Assembly (NCBI GenBank): GCA_934293005.1
Contig: CAKQYA010000030.1
Location: forward strand, 1-28,188
Source of the DNA: an uncultured Bacteroidaceae bacterium
GTDB taxonomy: Bacteria > Bacteroidota > Bacteroidia > Bacteroidales > Bacteroidaceae
DNA length: 28,188 nucleotides
Reading direction: 5' to 3'
Part shown: one piece after another, positions 15,531 through 24,993 of the stretch
Layout of the letters: the number at the start of each line of letters is the position of its first letter
How positions within the stretch are numbered: the stretch's first letter is position 1
Made by a program: the position numbers and the translations under genes
The notes under the pieces: model-generated
The model's input: only the letters and a program-made list of their open reading frames with translations
Database searches by the model: none
Told to the model about the DNA's origin: nothing

Positions 15531-18500
15531 TCAGTATTTTTTCTTAGGTCGCCTTTGGCATATATTGATAAAGTCGCAGTAGGTGCAAGCGTCCTCATTT
15601 TCACATTGTGTGAAGAAGCGTTCGTTCTCGCCATTGCTGAATATCTCCTTTATCAAGCTGTGGAGTCTGGTTGAAAATTCCTCACCGCACATTTTTCCGA
15701 AGTCTTTCACCTCCATGCTCTTTGACTTGTTCTTGCCTTCTTTGTTGAGTTCGCTGGTTTCAAATGAGAGTTTCACTATGCCAGAATGGCTTTTCTCATC
15801 CTCTTTAGCGCAATACATGAGGGCTGGCGCTATAATGCTGTTGCCGTTTGCTTTGTCTTCATTGGCGAGCACATGGGCGTAATAGAATGTCTGGAAAATG
15901 TGGTAGTTGGTGTAGCATTTATCTTTGTTGAAGAGTTCTTCGACATATTTTGCTGTATGCTGCTTGCTGCTTGTCTTGTAGTCGACAATGCGTATTGTGT
16001 GTCCTTCAGTTGACACCAGTCGGTCGGTGCGGTCGATGATGCCGCCAAGCAGCACACGTTTCTTTCCCCCTTCGTAAAGGCTTGCCGCAGGCCCGTCGCA
16101 TTCCACTTCGGCAAAGGCTGTGTGCTTTGCCTCCATCTCTGCAATCTCCATGTAGCCACCGTTCGACTCAAGTTCTTCTGCCATGCGAGCGTCGGCATTA
16201 AGCTGGTGCTGCACAAACTCCTTTATCACATGCCTGTTGATGAGCTGTGTGCCGTTGAGCAAAAGAGGCCGGCCCTCGTTGCCGGCATAGTTGATGTAAT
16301 GCCCCATGGCGTCTTTTTCTTTATAGTGGAACAGCTGCACGGCTATGCCGTTGTTGATGGTCTGTTCTATAAGTGACTCATTATGCCGCATGCTCTTGAT
16401 GGTGGCGCTTGGCATGGCTTGTCCCTTGTAAGGCTCATATAGCCGCTGCATTGTGTAATGGAAAATCGTTCCAAACAAAGAACTGTCGATGTCGTCCGAC
16501 ACTTCATCGTCGTTTTTCAAGTTTGCCACGTAGTGGAAATAGAATTGCAAGTGGCACCTGTTGTACGTGTTGAGAGCAGAAGGGGAGAGGATTCTGTTGC
16601 CTTCAAACGCTTTGTTAAGCTTCTCCATCACCTTGTCAGTCTTCTCTATTGCGAGCGTGTCGTTTTCTGATGTTGTGCTTCTGGAGGTGAATGCCCTTGT
16701 GTCTATTGCTTGCCCAGGAGCAAGCAGTTCGCCAGCCTCGGCCAGCGTCTGCAGCATGAAGCGAGACATTTCGCCTTTGTTGCCGCCTTCTGTGCTGCTG
16801 TTGTATATCATGGTAACATTCTCAGCCCTTTGCATCAGGCGATAGTAGTAGTAAGCATAGAGACTCACCTCGCGCTCTATTGTGGTCATGCCGAAGGCGG
16901 CTTTCAGCGAATAGGGAATGAGCGACGGCCGCTTGTCGGCCTTGGGCATCTTGCCTTCGTTCACAGAGAGCATGATGATGTTGCGGAAATCGAGGTTGCG
17001 TGTTTCGAGAAGCCCCATCACTTGCAGTCCAGCCGCAGGTTCGCCATGGAAAGGTATGCTTGCTCCCTTCAGAAGCTGGATGATGAGTCGGGCGAGCGTC
17101 TCATTGCCAAACTCGTTATCGTGTTCCTTTTCCATGATGAGCCTCAGGCGGTTGATGCATGTGTAGGCCGTGAAGATGGCTTCTTTCTGCATTTGCGCGT
17201 TGAAGTCTTTGCTTCCAGACACATGCTGGTAGCATCTGCCTGCGAGGGTGATGATGTCTATGAGGTAGGCTGTCAGATGTTTGCTGCCAACGTGACGGAA
17301 TATTCTCATGAGAAGGTCATTGTCGGAGAAAATCTCTGTTGACGGGAAGGCCATGTTGTCATCATTCATGATGGCCAGTTTTTCATCGCATACTTTGCCC
17401 GCAAGTTGGCGAATCAGAGGATGCTTCATCACAGCTGCCACATATTTATATCGCCATGAGCCAGACATGGTGCATCCCGCTATCTGCAAATCCATGAGAG
17501 CCTGTATGAGTGAAAAGACCGGTGTGTTGCATAGAGGGTAGCCCATGGTGACGTTGACGGCAAGAGGCTTCGCCTCGCTATCCTTCAAGGCATGTTCCTC
17601 ATTAGTAGCTGTATCTTTTTCAATGCCTGTATCTTTATTATTGCTATGGTCGTCATTATCCTCGACTGGTTGGTCATATGCATCGTTGCTGGAATGTTTC
17701 AGCATGTCCAAAGTGGCAGGTATGCTGTGGAGCACAGGTTGGAGAAGGTTTTCGTCGCAAAGGATGACTGCTGTTTCCCTGAGCGGCTCATTTTTATTCA
17801 CAGTTTCCCTTATCCATTGTTCCACGTATCTTGTTTGGGCATTGTCGGTAGGCGATTGTATGAAAGTTATGTTTTTAGGTTTCTGCATGTTGCGGAAGAT
17901 GCTGGCATCGGTAAATTCGCTGCCTAATGCCTTTATGTCTTCCAAGATGAATTGACCTGCCTCATATTTGCTCTGCATGCGAGTTTGGTTGCTGCGTCGA
18001 GTGTAGACCTCGTCGTAGTCCCAGTAGAATTTTGTGTTGCGATGTTCCTTGAGATAACGGAAGAGCATCATCTCTGTCTTGTTGAGCACGTTGAAGCCCA
18101 CAGCCACATAAGTGGATGTGTTAAGACGGCCTTCCATCCTCGTTCTTGTAGCTTCGTCGCAGCTCATGAGGTCATCGATGACCATACGTTTCATCATGCC
18201 TTCATATACCATGGCCTTCTCGTCGTTTTCGACATTGAGCAGCGAGTCTCTGAAAGCGTTGTAGATGTCTGGCATTTTGTTCCACATAGTCATAAAGTTG
18301 CTCTTCAGTTTGCTCGTGCTGTCGGTCCGTTCAAGAAAATGTCCGAAAAAACGTTCGAGAGCCGTCTTTTGTTCATCGGTCAAGAATGAAAAATCGGTCA
18401 TCTCTTTTATGTCAGCGATGTTGATGAAGAGTTTTTCTGGATCGACCATGTTGTTGTCTATGTCTTGGAAGTCGCTGAGCATCATCTCCATGAGTGGATA

Positions 18501-18791
18501 AGCCTGGTCGATGCTTTTCGTGTCGGACCTCATGACCTTCTTGAACACATCGAAAAGGCGTATGGCCAGAAAAATAGGGTCTGCGTGCGTGTATCTCGAC
18601 AGCATGGCAAACATGTCGCTTATGGTAGTGTATTCAGGAGCCCAAATAGTCTTGCCGCCTGCTTTCTCCCATAGGTATTCGCTGAAGAAGAGCGAGGCGC
18701 GCTTGTTGGGGAATATTATTGTGGTGTTCTGAAAGTTGCCGCCCATCTTGTCGTACAGGTCATCGGCAACGAGTTTCATGAATGGAGTCAT
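15531..18791 (-). CDS. addB: AddB-like Fe-S nuclease subunit
   Basis: A 1086-residue partner of the upstream AddA-like protein in a double-strand-break-resecting helicase-nuclease. The N-terminus (TTIIFPNKRASLFF) is AddB-like but has no GxGKT ATP site. The C-terminal PD-(D/E)XK nuclease shows GGIIDRTDRL, RIVDYKTSS and QTFYYAHVL. The AddB-type 4Fe-4S cysteines are present: one before the nuclease in LNTYNRCHLQFYF, and C1069, C1072, C1078 in CTYCDFINIC. An acidic Asn/Asp-rich linker occurs mid-protein (near DQPVEDNDDHSNNKD). The frame is open to an ATG at 18881, but MTPFMKLVADDLY at 18791 matches the start of Bacteroidales homologues as recalled. addA lies 123 bases upstream. Confidence 0.85.
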   Translation of the reverse strand: MTPFMKLVADDLYDKMGGNFQNTTIIFPNKRASLFFSEYLWEKAGGKTIWAPEYTTISDMFAMLSRYTHADPIFLAIRLFDVFKKVMRSDTKSIDQAYPLMEMMLSDFQDIDNNMVDPEKLFINIADIKEMTDFSFLTDEQKTALERFFGHFLERTDSTSKLKSNFMTMWNKMPDIYNAFRDSLLNVENDEKAMVYEGMMKRMVIDDLMSCDEATRTRMEGRLNTSTYVAVGFNVLNKTEMMLFRYLKEHRNTKFYWDYDEVYTRRSNQTRMQSKYEAGQFILEDIKALGSEFTDASIFRNMQKPKNITFIQSPTDNAQTRYVEQWIRETVNKNEPLRETAVILCDENLLQPVLHSIPATLDMLKHSSNDAYDQPVEDNDDHSNNKDTGIEKDTATNEEHALKDSEAKPLAVNVTMGYPLCNTPVFSLIQALMDLQIAGCTMSGSWRYKYVAAVMKHPLIRQLAGKVCDEKLAIMNDDNMAFPSTEIFSDNDLLMRIFRHVGSKHLTAYLIDIITLAGRCYQHVSGSKDFNAQMQKEAIFTAYTCINRLRLIMEKEHDNEFGNETLARLIIQLLKGASIPFHGEPAAGLQVMGLLETRNLDFRNIIMLSVNEGKMPKADKRPSLIPYSLKAAFGMTTIEREVSLYAYYYYRLMQRAENVTMIYNSSTEGGNKGEMSRFMLQTLAEAGELLAPGQAIDTRAFTSRSTTSENDTLAIEKTDKVMEKLNKAFEGNRILSPSALNTYNRCHLQFYFHYVANLKNDDEVSDDIDSSLFGTIFHYTMQRLYEPYKGQAMPSATIKSMRHNESLIEQTINNGIAVQLFHYKEKDAMGHYINYAGNEGRPLLLNGTQLINRHVIKEFVQHQLNADARMAEELESNGGYMEIAEMEAKHTAFAEVECDGPAASLYEGGKKRVLLGGIIDRTDRLVSTEGHTIRIVDYKTSSKQHTAKYVEELFNKDKCYTNYHIFQTFYYAHVLANEDKANGNSIIAPALMYCAKEDEKSHSGIVKLSFETSELNKEGKNKSKSMEVKDFGKMCGEEFSTRLHSLIKEIFSNGENERFFTQCENEDACTYCDFINICQRRPKKKY

Positions 18792-18914
18792 ATTATAATG
18801 TATATGTAGTCGTATGTTAATGCATATGTGTAGGGCTTGCTTGATTTTTTTTGTATTAGAATGCAGCTTGCGCCTTATCATGAGGATGCAGATGATGCAT
18901 GGGCAGAGTCAATG

Positions 18915-21900
18915 TTATGCGTTGACTTCTATCACGGCATCATCGAAGATGTACCATAGGTAGGCCTTAATGTCTCTGTAGCCTATCTCGTTGAGCAGGT
19001 GCTTATAGTCTGTTATCTGGCTTACATTTTCAGAGGGAGCGTGTGGCAGACCGTTTTTGTCGCGTTTTACAACACCACGCGCCGTTTTGTAATCTATTAC
19101 GATGGCTTGCCTTCCATTGACAATCACTCGGTCGGGTCGCTTCGTTGCATATAAGTCGTCTTGGCTGAAGAGGATGGTGCGCTCATTGAGCACTCTCCAT
19201 TCGTTCGAGAACCATTCGGGATGCGTAGCTGATATGCCTTCGATAAGATTAGCCACAGTTTCCTGCGCCTCATCGGCTTCGACAAGCGCTTCAAAGCATC
19301 CTTTCGCTTCAAGCATCCTTATGGCGTGTGGCACATCGGATGGTGTGTGTATCATTTGGAATATGTTGTGATAGAGGTTGCCAAGGCTGATGAGCCTTAT
19401 CTTCTCTTGGTGCTGCTTGGTCTTCATGTCGTCAGCGTCGGCGGTGATGAACATGTCCGACTCGTAGCTTTGGCGAAACTCGGCCACAGAACTGTTTGAC
19501 ACGAACGAAACATTGAGAGGCGCATAATCGCATTCCAGCATGTTTCTCTTCCCGTTCTCTTCTTGGGCATTTGGCAGGTTGCTGCAATGGGCTGCTATAT
19601 CCTTTTTCCCATTTAGCGAATCTTCAACATTTCTGCAGTCTGCAGTCTGTCCAGCAGCATCAGTATTAGCCTCAGAAGACACTATTGCCCCATATTGCCA
19701 TTGTGTCATCACATCGTTGCTTGCCTCAGTCGCCTGCATGTTGTCTGGGAGAGATTTAATCACGAAAACCTGTGCCGTGTCAATATCCCTGTTTATAGCT
19801 GTGAAGCCTGTGTCTTCGTTTGTGGTTGTGCTGTCATCAGCACAGCTTGGTGTGTTGATGTCCATTTTGCTGTTCTTGACTTGATTGTTCATTTTGTTGC
19901 CAGTCAAGATGATTAGATTGTGCTTGGCTCGTGTGAAAGCCACGTAGAGCATGTTGATGTTGTCAACGAGAGTCTTGAGTTCTTCCATATGGCGGTCATC
20001 GGCAAAGATGCTGTCATCTGTGGCTCTGCTCACGCTGATGGGCAGCAGCGGCATCTCGTTGTAGGGATATACATCAGGCATGCACCACATCACCTCTTTG
20101 TCTTTTGGCTTGATGTCCCACATGCATGATGGAATAATTACGGTGTGAAACTCCAAGCCTTTCGATTTGTGTATTGTCATGATCCTCACGCCGTCGGATG
20201 CTCCATTGGGTATTGTTGTGTCTTTGAGCTTATCATCCCATTTCTGAAGAAAAAGTGAGACGGAAGCTTGGTTGTCATCGCAAAAGCGTTCAAGCATGTC
20301 GTGGAAGCACAACATGTAGGCGTCTTGTCCCTCCATCGTTTCAATATGGAAGATGCTGTAAATATCCTCAGTCAGTTCAACGAGGCTCTTCATGTTCAGC
20401 CGTTCACGCTCGTGGAGACGGAAGCCTGCTGGCAGATGCTGTTCTATTGCAGTCGTGTCGCATAGTGTGATAGATAGAGGGTTGTCTTGATGAAGCACAT
20501 ATTTGGCATAGTGGTAAGCCAGGCATGTGAGGTGCAGGCGGTTGCTGTTGGACGCCAGCACACGGAGAGCGTTGATGATTATGACTATGGCAGGTGATGC
20601 ATCGAGACGGAAGGCATCGTCAGAAACAACTCTCACTGGACAATCATCAGGATGTTTGATGAAGTAGTCGCTGATGATGGGCACTTCGTTGTTGGTTCTG
20701 GTGAGGATGGTTATGTCGTTGGGCGCCACTCCTTCGTTGACAAGTTCTGTCACATTGGCTTTGATGCGCTGCAGCATGGCCTCGTCGATTGCGGGAGATA
20801 TATCGTAGTTCCATAAGCCTTCATCATCTTCGTCCTTCACATCGTGGTAGTCGATGTTTTCCACCCTTACAAATCCCTTCTCTTTGTCTTTTTTTGCAAT
20901 CTGTGCCACATCGCCATAGGCGGTGGTGAGATTCGGGCATCGTTCGGCAAGCTGTGCTACAGCTTTGCGGAATAGCTCATTGTTGAACTCTACCACATGA
21001 CGTGATGAGCGGTAATTGTATTGAGCTGGTATGTTGCTAATCATGTTGCGCAAATCTGTGTCTTGCTCAATGTTGTTGAGGATCATCCAGTCTGAATTGC
21101 GAAAACGGTATATGCTCTGTTTCACATCGCCTACAATGAGGCATGAGCCATCAGCGGCAATGCTGTTCATGATGAGCGGTTTGAAATTGCCCCATTGTAG
21201 AGTTGACGTGTCTTGAAACTCATCAATCATGATGTGCTTAATCACAGAGCCTGCTTTCTCGTAAATGAAAGGTATGTCATCGCCGTTTATGACGTCACGA
21301 AGGAAGTTGGCTGTTTCAGATAGGAGAAAACGGCTCTTCTCGTTGTTTTGTTCCCTTATAGTCTCGCTTATCTTGTTGAGAAGCATCAGAGAGTAGAGAT
21401 GCTGTGTGATGGCTTTGACTGTATGCGCGTGCGAAATGTAGCTGTCGTGCCGAATGAATAGTTCGCGCAGCATGGGCATGAGTTTCTCTTCCACTTCTGG
21501 AAGCAGGATGTCTTTTTTCTTGGCAGATTTGTTGAACCATTTGTCAGCATCGTAGGTGTAAGTCTCAATAGTGTCAGAGAAAGTGCCGCGATTGTTGCCG
21601 GCTGGCTCTTTCACGTTGTTATATTCCGCCACCTTGCCAAGAAATGTGCAGATGCTCTTTGCGCCGCCGCCTTTTACCAATTCAATCTCCTCGCATAAGT
21701 TGAGCATGTTTGAAGCCAGATCGATGATGCTTTTTTTCTTCTCTTCCAGTCCTGCATTTATCATCGTCCTGTAACTGTGTATTTTGTTTACATTAGTGAT
21801 GGCCGATCTAACGTCGTCACCGTGGATGAGGTAGTTTTCCTTGAAGATGTTTGTGCCGAAATCCTTAACGGTGGCATCTACCTTCCATGAGTTGTTGTTG

Positions 21901-22478
21901 TGTATTTTCTCGTTGATGAAACTGATGATTGACCTAAATTCGCTTGAACCTTCCTTGAGGTTTTCTATGATTGTGTCAACGGCATCGCTGAGAGCCTGTA
22001 TGTCGTCAAGTTCCACGCGCATGTTGACCGACAGATCAAGTTCGCTGGCTATCTCATGCAATATGCTTTGGAAGAAAGAGTCGATGGTCTCCACATGAAA
22101 ACGGCTGTAGTCGTGGATGATGTTCGACAGGGCCTCCTTAGCCCTGTCTCTGAGTGTGTCTTTGTCTTTAATAATGATGGAATCTTTGTCAAACCCATCA
22201 TATTGAGGTGAATTGACTTTACTCTTCACGCTGGCAAGTATGGGTTCGATGTATGCCTCTGCCGATGGCAAAGCATTGGCTATGCCATAGAGCGTGCCGA
22301 GGATGCGCTGCTTCATCTCGGCTGTGGCCTTGTTTGTGAAGGTCACAGCGAGTATGTTTTGGTATTCCATAGGGTTGATGGCCAGCAATGAAATGTATTC
22401 CACAGCGAGTGTGAAGGTCTTGCCTGAGCCTGCAGAAGCTTTGTATATGCGAAGGGGCTTGAACTTTTCTTGAATCAT
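18915..22478 (-). CDS. addA: AddA-like UvrD/Rep-family helicase-nuclease
   Basis: An 1187-residue superfamily 1A helicase with a C-terminal nuclease, the motor subunit of an AddAB/RexAB-type recombination complex. Visible motifs are Walker A ASAGSGKT (14-21), motif Ia VTFTNKATAEMKQR, motif II MIDEFQDTS, motif III VGDVKQSIYRFR, TIHKSKGLEFH and motif VI LYVAFTRAKH. The nuclease holds RPDRVIVNG and VIDYKTARG (Asp1129, Lys1131), followed by a QITDYKHLL segment. Between helicase and nuclease lies a long hydrophilic, low-complexity stretch of roughly 130 residues beginning at KMNNQVKNSK. The start is placed just before the ATP-binding motif, as is usual. It heads the addA-addB-rnz run and diverges from the GH35 gene. 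Confidence 0.92.
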   Translation of the reverse strand: MIQEKFKPLRIYKASAGSGKTFTLAVEYISLLAINPMEYQNILAVTFTNKATAEMKQRILGTLYGIANALPSAEAYIEPILASVKSKVNSPQYDGFDKDSIIIKDKDTLRDRAKEALSNIIHDYSRFHVETIDSFFQSILHEIASELDLSVNMRVELDDIQALSDAVDTIIENLKEGSSEFRSIISFINEKIHNNNSWKVDATVKDFGTNIFKENYLIHGDDVRSAITNVNKIHSYRTMINAGLEEKKKSIIDLASNMLNLCEEIELVKGGGAKSICTFLGKVAEYNNVKEPAGNNRGTFSDTIETYTYDADKWFNKSAKKKDILLPEVEEKLMPMLRELFIRHDSYISHAHTVKAITQHLYSLMLLNKISETIREQNNEKSRFLLSETANFLRDVINGDDIPFIYEKAGSVIKHIMIDEFQDTSTLQWGNFKPLIMNSIAADGSCLIVGDVKQSIYRFRNSDWMILNNIEQDTDLRNMISNIPAQYNYRSSRHVVEFNNELFRKAVAQLAERCPNLTTAYGDVAQIAKKDKEKGFVRVENIDYHDVKDEDDEGLWNYDISPAIDEAMLQRIKANVTELVNEGVAPNDITILTRTNNEVPIISDYFIKHPDDCPVRVVSDDAFRLDASPAIVIIINALRVLASNSNRLHLTCLAYHYAKYVLHQDNPLSITLCDTTAIEQHLPAGFRLHERERLNMKSLVELTEDIYSIFHIETMEGQDAYMLCFHDMLERFCDDNQASVSLFLQKWDDKLKDTTIPNGASDGVRIMTIHKSKGLEFHTVIIPSCMWDIKPKDKEVMWCMPDVYPYNEMPLLPISVSRATDDSIFADDRHMEELKTLVDNINMLYVAFTRAKHNLIILTGNKMNNQVKNSKMDINTPSCADDSTTTNEDTGFTAINRDIDTAQVFVIKSLPDNMQATEASNDVMTQWQYGAIVSSEANTDAAGQTADCRNVEDSLNGKKDIAAHCSNLPNAQEENGKRNMLECDYAPLNVSFVSNSSVAEFRQSYESDMFITADADDMKTKQHQEKIRLISLGNLYHNIFQMIHTPSDVPHAIRMLEAKGCFEALVEADEAQETVANLIEGISATHPEWFSNEWRVLNERTILFSQDDLYATKRPDRVIVNGRQAIVIDYKTARGVVKRDKNGLPHAPSENVSQITDYKHLLNEIGYRDIKAYLWYIFDDAVIEVNA

Positions 22479-22653
22479 TATTGTTGTTTGATGTTATTTC
22501 AACTAACAGTTGGTATATTGGTATGTTATATGCAATTCTTTGTGTAAATAGACAGGGCGCATTTCGTTCTGATGAATGCCTGTTATGTCTTGAAGGGATA
22601 TATCGGTTGCATTCAAAAGAATAAAGGCTGTTGTTTACTGAAAGAAACAATCA

Positions 22654-22661
22654 CAAAGTTA
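22654..22661 (-). promoter_or_regulatory. Candidate -7 box for the addA operon
   Basis: The minus strand reads TAACTTTG, an exact TAnnTTTG match and identical to the boxes before the GH35 and AraC-type genes. No strong -33 element is seen. The leader would be about 170 nt. Confidence 0.4.
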
Positions 22662-22777
22662 ACAAAAAAATGCCATAGGGCAGTGCGTGAAATAAAAAAT
22701 GATGTTGTATGTGCATTTTTTTCCATTGACAGATTTCTTTTTTTTTATGAATCTTATGCTTTTGGGATAATTAATTG

Positions 22778-22785
22778 TAACTTTG
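22778..22785 (+). promoter_or_regulatory. Candidate -7 box for the GH35 gene
   Basis: TAACTTTG matches TAnnTTTG exactly and lies 36 bases before the ATG, giving a short leader of about 28 nt. A TTTG at 22761-22764 is closer than the usual -33 spacing. Confidence 0.5.
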
Positions 22786-22820
22786 TTTTGGTTTACTAAC
22801 AATTATTTCTTTACTGACTG

Positions 22821-24980
22821 ATGAAACAAATAATAATGCTTATAGCCGTCTTGATGTTCATGGCCTCACATGTTGCAAGTGTGCATGCCCAGATACCGCG
22901 CCAGTCTGTGCATTGGGATGACAAGAGCCTTGTATTTGATGGCAAAAGAGTGGTGCCTGTGATGGGCGAGGTGCATTATTCGCGCATTCCGCAAGACGAA
23001 TGGACTGATGAAGTGAGGAAAATGAAAGAAGGCGGCGTGACCGTTGTGGCCACATACGTTTTTTGGAATCATGTGGAAGAAGTGGAAGGCATATACAATT
23101 GGAGCGGGCAGCGCAACCTGCGCGCTTTCCTTGAGGTTTGCAAGCAGCAAGACATGCCTGTGGTGCTGCGCCTTGGCCCTTTCTGTCATGGAGAGGTGAG
23201 AAATGGCGGCATACCAGACTGGATGTTTGCCAAAGGGTGCAAGATGAGAGAGGAAAACCATACATTCTTGACTCATGCAGAACGTCTGTATGCGCAGATA
23301 TTCACACAGGTGCAAGGTCTTCAATGGAAAGATGGCGGACCTGTCATAGCTGCTCAGTTTGACAACGAGTATCGAGGCAAGGGCTCTTATCTAATGGCTC
23401 TTAAGGAGATAGCTTTGCGTGTTGGCTTCGACTTGCCTTTCTACACACGTACTGGGTGGCCCGAATTGCGCACGCCTGTGCCTTATGGCGAGATGATACC
23501 TCTGTATGGCGACTATGCTGACGGCTTTTGGGACAGAAGCCTCGAACCTGCAGCAGGCAACTATTACAAGGCTTTCAATTTTAAAGCTTTTCGCAGCAGT
23601 ACTGCCATTGCTACAGAACAGCTCGGTGCACAAAAGGAACAAGTGGCAGAGGGTGAAGGGCAATATCCATATTTCACGTGCGAACTTGGCGGAGGCATGA
23701 TGACAGCATATCATCGTCGACCATACATCTATCCTGAAGATGCATATTCTATGGCTGTCGTCAAACTTGGAAGCGGAAGTAATCTGCTTGGCTATTACAT
23801 GTATCATGGCGGCACCAATCCAGAGGCTCTCATGTCTGGCGGATGCGATGATGGAAAATATTTGTATCTTAATGAGAACCAACGTACCTTAGCTACTAAT
23901 TATAATGATATGCCTGTGAAGACATACGACTTTCAAGCTCCGCTTGGTGAGTTTGGTCAGCCAAACCCACATTATTACATGCTCCGCAAGCTTCATATGT
24001 TCATGCACGATTATGTCGAGGTGTTGGCTCCTATGCGTGCTGTGTTTCCTTGCTCTCAAGATATAACAAAAGGAGACGACAGTCATTTGAGATGGTCGTA
24101 CCGTGCCGAAGGCAAGAGCGGATTTGTTTTTGTGAACAACTATGAGCGCCTGCAACGATTGACCGCTAAGACAAATGTCAGGTTCAGCGTGGGTGATGTG
24201 ACTTTCCCTCAGAAATCCATTTCTGTGCCAGCTGGTGCCATGTTCATATTTCCTGTGAATATTGATGGCATTAAGTATGCCACAGCTCAAATCGTTGCTA
24301 AACGTGATGGAAACATATATCTTGAGAAGATTCCTGGCATTCCTGCTGAGATTTGTGTGGATGGCAAAATATTGAGGGATGTGAAGCCAAAAGGCGTTGA
24401 CAGGCCAGTATATAAAAATCTGTACCTTCTGGATTCTCATGCGGCCGAACGGCTTTTTATGAATGATGAAGGACATAAAGATGTGGCTTATGAGGTAAAA
24501 GTCAAGAAGCTTTGTGAAGTTGCCTGTGACCGAATAGTTTCCATTGGTGTGCAGAAGGTGGCAGAAGAACCAACAGATGACGACTTCAAGCATGCTGCTG
24601 TGTATGAAATATCCATCCCTATGCTTGATGGAATGCGTGACGACATGTCTTCTTCGGATAAAATCACTCATTCTGAGAAGGTTTCTGGGAATGATGCTCA
24701 TGATGATGCTTCCTCTATGGATATCCGACGTGGCAAACTTCTCTCTATTCGTTATCGTGGCGACTGCGCACGTCTCTATGTTGACGGAAAACTTGTGGCA
24801 GACAATTTCTACAACGGACGCCCTTTCCTTATGGGCCTTTGGCGATTGCCAGTAAGCTGCTCCAAGCTTGAGCTCCGCATTCTGCCCTTGCAGAAGAGTA
24901 TGCCTGTGTATTTCCCGAAAGAAGCAGATGTGGATAATGACGGTGAAGAGGTGAAGGGCGTGGAAATAGTAAATATGTAG
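22821..24980 (+). CDS. Secreted GH35 beta-galactosidase
   Basis: A 719-residue retaining glycosidase of family 35 that removes terminal beta-galactose. A signal peptide (about 1-23, ending VHA) targets it to the periplasm or beyond. The barrel starts with the family hallmarks VMGEVHYSRIP (47-57) and ATYVFWNHVEEVEG. The likely acid/base is Glu183 in QFDNEYRG, where most members have ENEYG. The likely nucleophile is Glu288 in YFTCELGGGM. The C-terminal half contains beta-sandwich modules, including LSIRYRGDCARLYVDGKLVADNFYNGRPF, and a polar insert (about 610-640). It stands alone on the plus strand with its own promoter box; no terminator is evident before the mobile-element scar. Galactan, arabinogalactan or host glycans are possible substrates. 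Confidence 0.85.
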   Translation: MKQIIMLIAVLMFMASHVASVHAQIPRQSVHWDDKSLVFDGKRVVPVMGEVHYSRIPQDEWTDEVRKMKEGGVTVVATYVFWNHVEEVEGIYNWSGQRNLRAFLEVCKQQDMPVVLRLGPFCHGEVRNGGIPDWMFAKGCKMREENHTFLTHAERLYAQIFTQVQGLQWKDGGPVIAAQFDNEYRGKGSYLMALKEIALRVGFDLPFYTRTGWPELRTPVPYGEMIPLYGDYADGFWDRSLEPAAGNYYKAFNFKAFRSSTAIATEQLGAQKEQVAEGEGQYPYFTCELGGGMMTAYHRRPYIYPEDAYSMAVVKLGSGSNLLGYYMYHGGTNPEALMSGGCDDGKYLYLNENQRTLATNYNDMPVKTYDFQAPLGEFGQPNPHYYMLRKLHMFMHDYVEVLAPMRAVFPCSQDITKGDDSHLRWSYRAEGKSGFVFVNNYERLQRLTAKTNVRFSVGDVTFPQKSISVPAGAMFIFPVNIDGIKYATAQIVAKRDGNIYLEKIPGIPAEICVDGKILRDVKPKGVDRPVYKNLYLLDSHAAERLFMNDEGHKDVAYEVKVKKLCEVACDRIVSIGVQKVAEEPTDDDFKHAAVYEISIPMLDGMRDDMSSSDKITHSEKVSGNDAHDDASSMDIRRGKLLSIRYRGDCARLYVDGKLVADNFYNGRPFLMGLWRLPVSCSKLELRILPLQKSMPVYFPKEADVDNDGEEVKGVEIVNM

Positions 24981-24993
24981 TTTCTTTATATAT

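Larger units (their letters stand above)
22479..22820. other. Divergent addA / GH35 promoter region
   Basis: About 340 AT-rich bases without a gene. It carries identical TAACTTTG -7 boxes facing outward in each direction (22661-22654 for addA, 22778-22785 for GH35). A small CAACT/AGTTG hairpin lies at about 22500-22512. Confidence 0.55.

Noticed and set aside
16710..17342. 210-codon plus-strand frame opposite addB
   Set aside because: It is antisense to conserved AddB sequence and has no domain or start signal.
18792..18881. 30-residue N-terminal extension of AddB
   Set aside because: The residues are basic and unrelated to homologues, which begin at the MTPF-like start as recalled.
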